In this document: positions 55,035 through 64,000 of the stretch, piece by piece
How positions within the stretch are numbered: position 1 is the first letter of the stretch
Layout of the letters: every line of letters begins with the position of its first letter
Source: Arthrobacter globiformis
GTDB lineage: Bacteria; Actinomycetota; Actinomycetes; Actinomycetales; Micrococcaceae
Direction of reading: 5' to 3'
NCBI RefSeq assembly: GCF_003261175.1
Contig: NZ_QLNP01000105.1
Location: 310,001 to 374,000, forward strand
Length of the DNA: 64,000 nt
Position numbers and translations under genes: made by a program
Notes under the pieces: generated by a model
Seen by the model: only the letters and a program-made list of their open reading frames with translations
The model's database searches: none
What the model was told of the DNA's origin: nothing

Positions 55035-55769
55035 ATGTTTAAGCAGCGGGTAGTGTTCGTCCACGGTGCCGGTAACTTCGGCTCCGTTGCGTGGCCGCGC
55101 CAGCACGGCATGGCCCTGCAGTATGACGCCCTGTTTCTTCGGCGCCACGGCTTTGACGCCGAGGCAGAGCCGCTGGAAACCGACTTCGCGGAGGACGCCC
55201 ACATTGTGCTGCGGTCCCTGGCCGACGACGGCCGCGGGGCCGCCGGGGGTCACGTTGTGGCGCATTCGCAGGGGGCCATCGCAGCGATGATGGCCGCCGT
55301 CGAACGCCCTGACCTTGTCTTCTCGCTAACCCTCGTGGAGCCGGCATGCCTGTCGCTCACCGCTGAATTGCCGGCCACCGCCGCGCACCGCGCCCTGATG
55401 GAGCCGCTGTTTGAGGTCCGGCACCAGCTTGGCGACGACGATTACGAGCGCGAGTTCCTGCGCCGGGCCTTCGCCGCGGACACACCGGAGCCCAGCACCC
55501 CCGAGGCGAAGCGCGCGGCCAGGAGACTGCGGCTGCAGGCACCGCCGTGGCAGGCGCCGCTGCAGATCGTGCCCGGTGTTCCCACCCTGGTCCTCACCGG
55601 CGGCTGGGAGCCGCTGTACGAGGAAATCGCGGGATACCTGCGCGAGACCGGTGCCCTGCACCGCATCGCTGCGGGAGGGCACCGGCCCCACGATTCACCG
55701 GAGGGTGACCGCTTCATCAGGTCATTCATCGCCGAGGTCAGCCGCCGGGAGCAGCCCCGCGCCTCCTGA
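55035..55769 (+). CDS. Alpha/beta hydrolase
   Basis: Serine hydrolase fold of 244 residues. The oxyanion-hole region VFVHGAGNFG, nucleophile elbow VAHSQGAIAAM (Ser), acid VLTGGWEPLYEE, and the final His in GGHRPHDSPEG are present, so it should be catalytic. No signal peptide. The substrate is unknown. It converges with thiC. Confidence 0.85.
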   Translation: MFKQRVVFVHGAGNFGSVAWPRQHGMALQYDALFLRRHGFDAEAEPLETDFAEDAHIVLRSLADDGRGAAGGHVVAHSQGAIAAMMAAVERPDLVFSLTLVEPACLSLTAELPATAAHRALMEPLFEVRHQLGDDDYEREFLRRAFAADTPEPSTPEAKRAARRLRLQAPPWQAPLQIVPGVPTLVLTGGWEPLYEEIAGYLRETGALHRIAAGGHRPHDSPEGDRFIRSFIAEVSRREQPRAS

Positions 55770-55849
55770 AGGCACGGCCTCCTGAGTAACGTCCCGCGCC
55801 CACCTCCGGCCGGCCCCCAATGCCAGCCGGACGTGGTCATGAACGCCGG

Positions 55850-57775
<1,926 letters not shown>

Positions 57776-57776
57776 T

Positions 57777-57782
57777 TAGGCT
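57777..57782 (+). promoter_or_regulatory. Leaderless-type -10 (TAGGCT) of the amidohydrolase gene
   Basis: TAGGCT ends six bases before ATG 57789. No SD is present. The region is shared with the divergent thiC promoter. Confidence 0.45.
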
Positions 57783-57788
57783 GGTGTC

Positions 57789-58871
57789 ATGGCGCACATC
57801 ATCGAATTCAGTGGACCCGTGCTCACTGCGGCGGATGAGGAACGCCGCGGGCTCTGGGCCGTGGACGGGAAGCTGACGTTCAGTTCTCCGGACCAGTTGC
57901 CGGACGCGGTCGTGGACGGCTGGGTCCTGCCCGGCTTCGTCGATGCCCACTGCCACATCGGGCTGGGGCCGGGTGGTGCCGTGGACGACGACGTGGCGTA
58001 TGACCAGGCCATAAGGGACCGCAACGCCGGCACGCTGCTGGTCCGGGACGCCGGAGCGGCCAGCGACACCCGCTGGCTGCAGCAGCGGGCCGACACGCCG
58101 CGGATCATCAGGGCCGGCCGGCATGTGGCCAGGTCCCGCCGGTACCTGAGGAACTTTGCGGAGGAAGTCGAGCCGGAGGGCCTCGTGGAGGCGGTGCGCA
58201 AGCAGGCCCGGGAAGGTGACGGCTGGGTCAAGCTGGTGGGGGACTGGATCGACCGGACCGCAGGCGACCTGGCGCCGTCGTTCCCTGCCGCGGCCGTGCG
58301 GGACGCCGTCCGGGCAGCCCACGACGAGGGGGCCAGAGTCACGGCGCACTGCTTCGGCGAGGACACCCTGGACGACATGCTGGACGCCGGCATCGACTGC
58401 ATCGAGCACGCCACAGGGCTGCTGCCCCGGCACATTCCGCGGTTCGTCGAGCAGCAGGTGCCTATCGTTCCGACACTCATCAACATCGCCACGTTCCCGG
58501 ACATCGCCAGCCAGGCCGGGCAGAAGTTCCCGCGCTATGCGGAGCACATGCGCGCGCTGTGGGCCCGCCGTCGCGAGCGTGTCCTGGAAGCCTACGAGGC
58601 CGGCGTCGAAATCTATGCGGGAACGGATGCCGGCAGCGTGATCCGCCACGGCCGCATCGCAGACGAGATCCTCGAACTCCACACCGCCGGGCTCCCGGCC
58701 GCGGCAGCGCTGGACGCGGCCTGCTGGCGTGCCCGCCGCTGGCTGGGGGCCGAGGGCCTGGCGGAAGGCGCGGACGCCGACGTGGTGGTGTGCCGGGAGG
58801 ACCCGCGTACCGTGCCGGAGACCATCAGGAGCCTCACGAATGTGGTGCTCGGGGGAAAAATCGTGCATTAG
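57789..58871 (+). CDS. Amidohydrolase family protein
   Basis: Metal-dependent TIM-barrel hydrolase of 360 residues. Metal ligands are visible: HxH in FVDAHCHIGLG, a barrel Lys in DGWVKLVGDWID, then His in TAHCFGED, His in IEHATGLL and Asp in YAGTDAGSV. The beta-sandwich ends are short (start and AEGADADVVV). The substrate is unknown; imidazolonepropionase- and prolidase-like members are closest in style. It shares its upstream region with thiC, but no thiamine role is evident. Confidence 0.88.
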   Translation: MAHIIEFSGPVLTAADEERRGLWAVDGKLTFSSPDQLPDAVVDGWVLPGFVDAHCHIGLGPGGAVDDDVAYDQAIRDRNAGTLLVRDAGAASDTRWLQQRADTPRIIRAGRHVARSRRYLRNFAEEVEPEGLVEAVRKQAREGDGWVKLVGDWIDRTAGDLAPSFPAAAVRDAVRAAHDEGARVTAHCFGEDTLDDMLDAGIDCIEHATGLLPRHIPRFVEQQVPIVPTLINIATFPDIASQAGQKFPRYAEHMRALWARRRERVLEAYEAGVEIYAGTDAGSVIRHGRIADEILELHTAGLPAAAALDAACWRARRWLGAEGLAEGADADVVVCREDPRTVPETIRSLTNVVLGGKIVH

Positions 58872-58878
58872 GAATAAA

Positions 58879-58890
58879 TTGAAGCTTCAA
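58879..58890. promoter_or_regulatory. MarR-type palindrome before the CatE-like gene
   Basis: Perfect 12-bp palindrome TTGAAGCTTCAA in an AT-rich patch, 60 bases before ATG 58950. Its first half TTGAAG may be the -35 box. The form is typical of MarR-family operators; no MarR gene is in the window. Confidence 0.55.
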
Positions 58891-58949
58891 GTAATTTAGA
58901 GATGTAGAGGCCGCCGAAATCCGGTGGCCCGGACATCCGGGAGTATTCA

Positions 58950-59825
58950 ATGACAGCAGCAGACAGCAGCCAGGACTTGCTTCCTGCCGATCTCACCATG
59001 GGCACCGTCATGCTCAAGGTGGGCGACATGAAGCTCATGACCGACTACTACCAGCGCGCCCTCGGCCTTGACGTCGTCGCCGAGCAGGACGGCGGCCTCT
59101 ACCTCGGCCGGCTCAAGACGCCGCTGGTGCACCTCGCTCCCGCTCCGGGCCTGAACATCCCCGGCCGCGGTGAGGCCGGCCTCTTCCACACGGCGCTTCT
59201 GTTCGAGGACCAGTCCTCGCTGGCCGCCACCATTGCCAGCGCGGCCCAGTACGAGCCGCAGTCCTTCGTGGGCAGCGCCGACCACCTGGTGAGCGAGGCG
59301 TTCTACTTCACCGATCCGGAAGGCAACGGGATCGAACTCTACTGGGATCGCCCGCGCGAGGCATGGTCCTGGGACGGCAAGAACGTGGTCATGGACAGCC
59401 TGGCGCTGCCGCCGCAGAAGTACCTGCAGGATCACCTCACGCAGCAGTCCGTGGAAGGCCAGCGCGGCACCGACGCGGGGGTGGGGCACGTCCACCTGCA
59501 GGTGGGCGACGTCCAGTCGGCCCACGAGTTCTACGTCGGCACCCTGGGATTCGAAAAAACCGCAGGCTGGCACGGTCAGGCTCTCTTTGTGTCGGCCGGC
59601 GGCTACCACCACCACATGGCCATGAACGTCTGGAACAGCCGGGGTGCCGGCCCGCGCCGGGACACGCTGGGGCTGGGCGAGGTGCTCATCGAGGTGCCGT
59701 CCGGTGACGACGTCGGCGCCCTCGCCGACCGCCTCAGGGTCGCCGGAGTCGAATCGCACCACACCGGCGCCGAGCTCCGGTTTGAGGATCCGTGGCGCAA
59801 CCGCCTCCGCGTCGCCGTGCGCTAA
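58950..59825 (+). CDS. VOC-family ring-cleavage dioxygenase (CatE-like)
   Basis: Two-domain vicinal-oxygen-chelate protein of 291 residues. Domain 1 (15-135) starts TMGTVMLKVGDMKLMTDYYQ and ends YFTDPEGNGIELYWDRP. Domain 2 (170-290) starts GVGHVHLQVGDVQSAHEFY and holds the SAGGYHHHMAMNVWNSRG motif, which is characteristic of Bacillus CatE (catechol 2,3-dioxygenase) and relatives. Metal ligands His (HVHL) and His in the HHH stretch are present. It may detoxify catechols or quinones. A MarR-like palindrome lies upstream, a fitting control element. Confidence 0.87.
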   Translation: MTAADSSQDLLPADLTMGTVMLKVGDMKLMTDYYQRALGLDVVAEQDGGLYLGRLKTPLVHLAPAPGLNIPGRGEAGLFHTALLFEDQSSLAATIASAAQYEPQSFVGSADHLVSEAFYFTDPEGNGIELYWDRPREAWSWDGKNVVMDSLALPPQKYLQDHLTQQSVEGQRGTDAGVGHVHLQVGDVQSAHEFYVGTLGFEKTAGWHGQALFVSAGGYHHHMAMNVWNSRGAGPRRDTLGLGEVLIEVPSGDDVGALADRLRVAGVESHHTGAELRFEDPWRNRLRVAVR

Positions 59826-59922
59826 GTCGCGTGAACGCAGTTGGGTTAGGCTGATTTCGAAGAGCCCCGGCCGGTACTGCCGCTGCCGGGGCATGCACCG
59901 CCGACGGAATGAGGACACATCC

Positions 59923-60357
59923 ATGGGCTTCACCGAAGTGTTTGTCGCCACCCACAATGACGCCCTCAAGCGTGCAGAAGCGCTGGAGGGCGGTGCCGCC
60001 GCCGGAGACGGCCTCCGGATTGCCGGCATCAGTGATTTTGAGATCGAACAGCTCGGCGACCTCGCGGGTGCCGCGGTGCACGCCGCGGGCGCGGACTACG
60101 AGCTGGCCATGGTGGACGTGGCAAGCGATTCGCTTCTGGGTGTACCGGCGGCGATGGTCCGGGCGCTGGCCGAGCTCCTCACCTACGAATCCGAGGGTGA
60201 GGGCAACGTTCTGGATGAGGTGGCCGAGCGCTGGGCCGCCGAGGATGACATGCCCTTTGGTGCCGGGGAAGCCAAGAACTACGTCCAGCAGCTGGCAGAG
60301 CTCGCCGGCACCGTGGACGAAGGCAGCCGGACCGGCCTCTACGTCTGGTCTTCCTAG
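59923..60357 (+). CDS. Acidic protein of unknown function
   Basis: A 144-residue cytoplasmic protein that I do not recognise. It is rich in Ala, Glu and Asp, with no Cys, no signal peptide and no membrane segment; mostly helical by composition. It starts MGFTEVFVATHNDALKRAEALEG and ends GTVDEGSRTGLYVWSS. ATG 59923 has GAGGA seven bases upstream. An 8-bp GC hairpin (59864-59892) lies in the presumed leader. Coding is supported by good start signals and consistent codon use. Confidence 0.75.
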   Translation: MGFTEVFVATHNDALKRAEALEGGAAAGDGLRIAGISDFEIEQLGDLAGAAVHAAGADYELAMVDVASDSLLGVPAAMVRALAELLTYESEGEGNVLDEVAERWAAEDDMPFGAGEAKNYVQQLAELAGTVDEGSRTGLYVWSS

Positions 60358-60569
60358 TGCCGCCTGGACTTCCAGGCACGCCAAAAGACTCCATCCGCAT
60401 GTCAAGTCGAAATAATGCGGACGATCTGGCACAATAAACAGGTACTCGATCTGCGCGGCCCCTCTCTCCGCGTCCGGATCCTGTCCTTTTCGAACCCCCC
60501 AGTACGGCCCGCCCCACGGGCGCAGAACGCGGGTTCAACCCCGTTTCAGAAACAGGAGTGACCACAAAA

Positions 60570-60983
60570 GTGGCCGTAAAGATTCGCCTTAAGCGCTTCG
60601 GTAAGATGCGCGCACCGTACTACCGCATCGTTGTCGCCGATTCACGCACCAAGCGTGATGGCCGTGCCATCGAAGAGATCGGCAAGTACCACCCCACCGA
60701 AGAGCCCTCATACATCGAGGTCAACTCCGAGCGTGCACAGTACTGGCTGTCCGTCGGCGCCCAGCCGTCGGAGCAGGTCGCCGCGATCCTGAAGATCACC
60801 GGTGACTGGCAGAAGTTCAAGGGTCTGCCGGGCCAGGAAGGCACCCTGAAGACCAAGGCCGACAAGGAAGCATTCGTTGCTCCGGAAAAGGGTTCCGTGA
60901 TCATCCCGGAAGCCATCACCAAGAAGGCCAAGGCATCGGAAGCCCCCGCCGAGGCTGAAGCAGAGACCACCGAGGCTGAGTAA
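60570..60983 (+). CDS. rpsP: 30S ribosomal protein S16
   Basis: Small-subunit assembly protein. About 137 residues with [24 protein letters not shown] (cited as a region), [13 protein letters not shown] and [12 protein letters not shown], then a Lys/Ala/Glu-rich C-terminal tail common in actinobacteria. GTG 60570 (MAVKIRL) is preferred over GTG 60558, which lies inside the AGGAG SD. A 7-bp inverted repeat (TCCGCAT/ATGCGGA, 60394-60421) precedes the gene. khpA follows after one base. Confidence 0.96.
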   Translation: MAVKIRLKRFGKMRAPYYRIVVADSRTKRDGRAIEEIGKYHPTEEPSYIEVNSERAQYWLSVGAQPSEQVAAILKITGDWQKFKGLPGQEGTLKTKADKEAFVAPEKGSVIIPEAITKKAKASEAPAEAEAETTEAE

Positions 60984-60984
60984 G

Positions 60985-61227
60985 TTGCTGGCAGAAGCGC
61001 TCGAACACCTTGTCCGCGGCATTGTCGACTCCCCTGAGGATGTCAAAGTCAGTGCCAAGAACAACCGCCGCGGGGATACCCTCGAGGTGCGCGTTCACCA
61101 GGAAGACCTGGGACGGGTAATCGGACGCCAGGGCCGCACCGCGCGTGCACTGCGCACGGTCGTGGCGGCGCTGGCAGATGGCGAGCAGGTCAGGGTCGAC
61201 GTCGTCGACACCGACCGCCGCCGGTAA
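60985..61227 (+). CDS. khpA: KH-domain RNA-binding protein KhpA
   Basis: An 80-residue single KH domain with the GxxG loop in VIGRQGRTARALR. Such proteins bind small RNAs and mRNAs and partner with KhpB/Jag; they affect cell length and division in Gram-positives. TTG start one base after rpsP, so it is translationally coupled. A perfect 16-bp hairpin separates it from rimM. Confidence 0.92.
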   Translation: MLAEALEHLVRGIVDSPEDVKVSAKNNRRGDTLEVRVHQEDLGRVIGRQGRTARALRTVVAALADGEQVRVDVVDTDRRR

Positions 61228-61251
61228 CGCGCCTGCAACACTTGCCTTAAC

Positions 61252-61289
61252 GTCCGGCCCCTCCACCAGTAACGGTGGAGGGGCCGGAC
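61252..61289 (+). terminator. Perfect 16-bp hairpin between khpA and rimM
   Basis: GTCCGGCCCCTCCACC pairs perfectly with GGTGGAGGGGCCGGAC around loop AGTAAC, 25 bases after the khpA stop. There is no long T run. It is a terminator or attenuator in the middle of a usually co-transcribed group. Confidence 0.75.
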
Positions 61290-61364
61290 TGCTTTGGGCC
61301 CTGAACGTCCTCAGGACGCCCGCAAAAGTCGTACATCAACACGCAGCTCAAAACAGAGGAACAC

Positions 61365-61970
61365 ATGCAGCTTCAGGTGGCCCGTATCGGCAAGCCCCAC
61401 GGAATCCGCGGCGAGGTGACAGTCCAGGTGCTCACCGACGCGCCCGAGGACCGGTTCGTCCCCGGCACTGAGTTTGTGGTGGAACCCGCCTCAGCCGGGC
61501 CGCTCACCCTGCGCAGTGCCCGCTGGAACAAGGACATCCTCCTGCTCGGTTTTGACGAGGTGGCCGACCGGAACCGCGCCGAGACCCTGCGCGGCGCCAA
61601 GCTGTTCATCGAGACCGAAGAACTCGACGAGGACGACGACGAGGGTTGGTACGAACACGAGCTCGTGGGCCTCGAGGCCCGCGTCGGTTCCCAGGCGGTG
61701 GGTAAAGTCACGGCCCTGAACACCATGCCGGTGCAGGACCTGCTCGTCATCGAATCGGCCGATGGCAAGGAAATCCTCATCCCGTTCGTGGAACAGATCG
61801 TCCCCGAGGTGAACGTCGGGGAGGGCTACGTCCTGCTCACCCCGCCTGCGGGCCTGTTCGAGGTCAACGAGGAGAGCGCGGAGGACCCGGAGACCAGGGG
61901 CTCGGACTCCGCGGAGGACTCCGATGGGGACCTCGTCGGGGAGGACGCTGAGCCGGAGGCCAAAGCGTAG
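61365..61970 (+). CDS. rimM: Ribosome maturation factor RimM
   Basis: Assembly factor for the 30S head, acting with S19. The 201 residues have the N-terminal RimM barrel (VARIGKPHGIRGEVTVQVLTD cited as a region, with RFVPGTEF) and the C-terminal PRC-barrel (WYEHELVGLEAR, EILIPFVEQIVPEV), followed by an acidic tail (about 165-201). ATG with an SD-like GAGGA. trmD starts directly after its stop. Confidence 0.94.
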   Translation: MQLQVARIGKPHGIRGEVTVQVLTDAPEDRFVPGTEFVVEPASAGPLTLRSARWNKDILLLGFDEVADRNRAETLRGAKLFIETEELDEDDDEGWYEHELVGLEARVGSQAVGKVTALNTMPVQDLLVIESADGKEILIPFVEQIVPEVNVGEGYVLLTPPAGLFEVNEESAEDPETRGSDSAEDSDGDLVGEDAEPEAKA

Positions 61971-62765
61971 ATGAGAATCGACGTCGTCAGTATCTTCCCC
62001 GAGTACCTCGCACCGCTGGAACTGTCGCTCATCGGCAAGGCCCGCCAGGACGGGCTGCTGGACCTGAACGTGCACGACCTCCGCGCCTTCACCACCGACC
62101 GCCACCGCACCGTGGACGACACCCCGTACGGCGGCGGAGCCGGCATGGTGATGAAGGCCGAGCCGTGGGCGCAGGCGCTTGAATCCGTGGCCGCTGTCCG
62201 TCCGGCCGGTGCAGCCAAGCCCGTCCTGATCGTCCCGTCGCCGGCGGGGGAGCGCTTCAACCAGGCGCTGGCGTACGAGCTTGCCGAGGAGGAGCAGCTC
62301 GTGTTCGCCTGTGGGCGGTACGAGGGCATTGACGAGCGCGTCATCGAATGGGCCGAGGAGCACTTCACGGTCCGCCCGGTCAGCCTCGGCGACTACGTCC
62401 TCAACGGCGGCGAAGTGGCTGTACTGGCCATGGTGGAAGCGATCGGCCGGCTGCTCCCCGGCGTGGTGGGAAACCCCGAATCGCTCGTTGAAGAGTCGCA
62501 TTCGGACGGCCTGCTCGAGTACCCGGTCTACACCAAGCCGTCGGTCTGGCGCGACCGGGAGGTCCCGGCCGTCCTGCTCAGCGGCAACCACGGCAAGATC
62601 GCGCAGTGGCGCCGGCACGAGCAGTACCGCAGGACGGCTGAACGCCGTCCTGACCTGCTGCAGACGTTCGACGCCGGCACCCTGCCCCGTGCGGACCGCA
62701 CCGCTCTCGCGGACCTGGGGTACGACGTCGTCGACGGTCACCTCAGGCCCCGGCCGGGAGCCTAG
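61971..62765 (+). CDS. trmD: tRNA (guanine37-N1)-methyltransferase
   Basis: SPOUT-class SAM enzyme that methylates G37 next to the anticodon and prevents frameshifting. The 264 residues show [24 protein letters not shown], the trefoil knot ([31 protein letters not shown]) and [24 protein letters not shown]. It begins at the base after the rimM stop. Confidence 0.96.
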   Translation: MRIDVVSIFPEYLAPLELSLIGKARQDGLLDLNVHDLRAFTTDRHRTVDDTPYGGGAGMVMKAEPWAQALESVAAVRPAGAAKPVLIVPSPAGERFNQALAYELAEEEQLVFACGRYEGIDERVIEWAEEHFTVRPVSLGDYVLNGGEVAVLAMVEAIGRLLPGVVGNPESLVEESHSDGLLEYPVYTKPSVWRDREVPAVLLSGNHGKIAQWRRHEQYRRTAERRPDLLQTFDAGTLPRADRTALADLGYDVVDGHLRPRPGA

Positions 62766-62816
62766 GCTGCGCCTGTTGACCGGGCAACGTCCCGTACGGC
62801 ACGCACCGTCCCGGAA

Positions 62817-62846
62817 TTAACCAATTCGTTCCATATGGGGCATAAT
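62817..62846 (+). promoter_or_regulatory. Candidate promoter of rplS
   Basis: TTAACC at 62817-62822 and CATAAT at 62841-62846 with an 18-base spacer. It would give a leader of about 180 bases before rplS. Confidence 0.45.
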
Positions 62847-63032
62847 TAATCCTTGTGTCTGCTGGGTCCGCGCCTGCCACAGGGGGAGCGTAACCAACAG
62901 CAAGACACCCCGGTACTGCCAAAGGGTGGCGGGACCGGACCTCAACACTTCGGCAGCGATTCCCGGAAATATCCGGGCTTGGCCGCCGTGACCCAAAGTG
63001 GATGACCTGTGGCGTTCACCAGGAGTGGATCA

Positions 63033-63392
63033 ATGCATATCCTCGATTCCGTAGATGCAGCCTCGCTGCGCACTGACGTTCCCGAGTTCCGCGCGGGTGA
63101 CACCCTCAAGGTTCACGTGAACATCATCGAAGGCAAGAACTCCCGTGTCCAGGTATTCCAGGGCTTCGTCCTGGGCCGCCAGGGCGACGGCATTCGCGAG
63201 ACCTTCACCGTCCGCAAGGTTTCCTTCGGTGTCGGCGTTGAGCGTACCTTCCCGGTGCACTCCCCGATCATCGAAAAGATCGAGGTTGTCACCAAGGGTG
63301 ACGTCCGCCGCGCCAAGCTTTACTACATGCGTGCACTGCGCGGTAAGGCTGCGAAGATCAAGGAAAAGCGCGACTTCAGCACCGCCAAGTAA
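63033..63392 (+). CDS. rplS: 50S ribosomal protein L19
   Basis: Large-subunit protein at the subunit interface. The 119 residues show [47 protein letters not shown] (cited as a region) and [24 protein letters not shown] 63033 has AGGAG seven bases upstream; the in-frame GTG 63009 is rejected for lack of an SD. The presumed terminator lies inside the next gene. Confidence 0.96.
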   Translation: MHILDSVDAASLRTDVPEFRAGDTLKVHVNIIEGKNSRVQVFQGFVLGRQGDGIRETFTVRKVSFGVGVERTFPVHSPIIEKIEVVTKGDVRRAKLYYMRALRGKAAKIKEKRDFSTAK

Positions 63393-63475
63393 GTCCAACG
63401 GACTTCACGGCGGGTCCCCGACCCGTGTCCGGCCAGCGCCGGAGCCATCCGCAACAGCGCCACAGGATACGGATC

Positions 63476-64000
63476 ATGGACCAGACAAAACGCCAGCCAG
63501 GGAAACCGGGCTGGCGTTTTGTGTTGCTGGCAGTGCTGGCTGCCGTCCTGGTCAGCGGGCTGATCCGCTCCCTGTGGCTGGACGTCTATTACATTCCGTC
63601 CGCCTCAATGGAGCCGCTGTTCGGCACGGGTGACCGGATACTGGTGTCCCGCACAGCCTTCCAGTCGGAACCGATCCGCCGCGGCGACATCGTCGTTTTC
63701 GACGGCCGGGGCTCGTTCGCCCCGCTGAACAGCGGGGCGGGTCCGCTGCAGGAAGCGGCGGCCGCGGCGGGACACTGGCTGGGACTGTCCGGCAGTGATA
63801 CTACATACGTAAAGCGGGTCATCGGGCTTCCCGGCGACCACGTAGTCTGCTGCGGCTCCGGCAAACGCCTCACAGTCAACGGTCAGCCGCTCGTGGAACC
63901 CTACCTCTATGACGGTGATGCAGCGAGCACCCAGAAGTTCGACGTGACTGTTCCCGAGGGCCGGCTGTGGCTGCTCGGGGACCACCGGTCGGTGTCCGCG
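63476..64000 (+). CDS. lepB: Signal peptidase I (truncated by the window end)
   Basis: Membrane serine protease that removes signal peptides. The visible 175 residues comprise a basic cytoplasmic N-terminus (1-13), one membrane segment (WRFVLLAVLAAVLVSGLI), catalytic Ser44 in PSASMEP, Lys113 in YVKRVIGLPGD and the start of box E (LLGDHRSVSA) at the edge. The frame is open to the end of the window. ATG 63476 has AGGA eight bases upstream. A strong terminator-like hairpin covers codons 4-16. Next to rplS, as in other actinobacteria. Confidence 0.93.
   Translation, partial: MDQTKRQPGKPGWRFVLLAVLAAVLVSGLIRSLWLDVYYIPSASMEPLFGTGDRILVSRTAFQSEPIRRGDIVVFDGRGSFAPLNSGAGPLQEAAAAAGHWLGLSGSDTTYVKRVIGLPGDHVVCCGSGKRLTVNGQPLVEPYLYDGDAASTQKFDVTVPEGRLWLLGDHRSVSA
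63485..63522 (+). terminator. Intrinsic terminator inside the start of lepB
   Basis: ACAAAACGCCAGCC pairs perfectly with GGCTGGCGTTTTGT around a 10-base loop; the right arm ends in TTTT. It begins 93 bases after the rplS stop but overlaps lepB codons 4-16. Confidence 0.75.

Overview
The window is a high-GC actinobacterial chromosome segment that most resembles the Micrococcaceae (Arthrobacter / Pseudarthrobacter group). The reasons are GTG and TTG starts, many start codons with a TAnnnT hexamer six bases upstream (leaderless mRNA pattern), a cysteine-free L32, a NdgR/LtbR-type IclR gene divergent from leuCD, and the blocks coaD-yceD-rpmF-rnc-mutM-smc-ftsY and ffh ... rpsP-khpA-rimM-trmD-rplS-lepB. 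It is core chromosome. I see no prophage, IS element, CRISPR array or rRNA. Genus assignment is inference from gene order and protein style.

Layout. 1-5.4 kb: branched-chain amino acid and serine synthesis (ilvB, ilvN, ilvC, serA). 5.5-9.1 kb: an FtsX-type ABC permease and its ATPase. 9.2-10.7 kb: metG. 11.0-12.6 kb: a secreted Pro/Val repeat protein followed by a class F-like sortase. 12.6-14.9 kb: leuB and ilvE, ended by a strong hairpin and a CTG-rich tract. 15.1-19.0 kb: an MBL-fold hydrolase, a FAH-family hydrolase, gltX and a HAD hydrolase. 19.2-19.5 kb: tRNA-Gln(CUG) and tRNA-Glu(CUC). 19.6-23.0 kb: two overlapping dynamin-like membrane GTPase genes. 23.0-25.2 kb: DUF1697 and a DUF222/HNH protein on the minus strand. 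26.1-28.3 kb: ndgR/ltbR divergent from leuC-leuD. 28.4-32.7 kb: envelope genes murA, plsC-like, gpsA, ddl. 32.8-38.4 kb: DUF3515 lipoprotein, thiL, a shortened FakA-like DAK2 protein, recG, rsmD. 38.4-40.4 kb (minus): an aminotransferase and a spermidine-synthase-like protein. 40.5-48.6 kb: coaD, yceD, rpmF, rnc, mutM, smc, ftsY. 48.7-51.9 kb: an MFS transporter (minus), amt and glnK. 51.9-55.0 kb: an isolated zwf paralogue divergent from ffh. 55.0-60.4 kb: an alpha/beta hydrolase, thiC with a TPP riboswitch, an amidohydrolase, a CatE-like VOC protein and an acidic unknown protein. 60.6-64.0 kb: rpsP, khpA, rimM, trmD, rplS and a lepB cut by the window end.

How the genes fit together. Leucine, isoleucine and valine genes are spread over three places (ilvBNC, leuB-ilvE, leuCD); the IclR regulator beside leuCD probably co-ordinates at least part of them. 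murA, ddl, plsC and gpsA supply peptidoglycan and phospholipid precursors. The smc-ftsY and ffh blocks combine RNA processing, DNA repair, chromosome folding and SRP targeting. amt-glnK is a nitrogen unit with a possible GlnR site.

The observations most worth a second look are: an intrinsic terminator lying inside the first codons of lepB; a probable ATT start for yceD; a sortase next to a surface protein whose sorting signal lacks LPxTG; a set of leaderless promoters; a MarR-type palindrome before the CatE-like gene; and the dynamin-like GTPase pair. No wholly new system could be shown from sequence alone. No intergenic stretch exceeds 300 bases; the longest (10724-11013, 290 bases) has its own entry.
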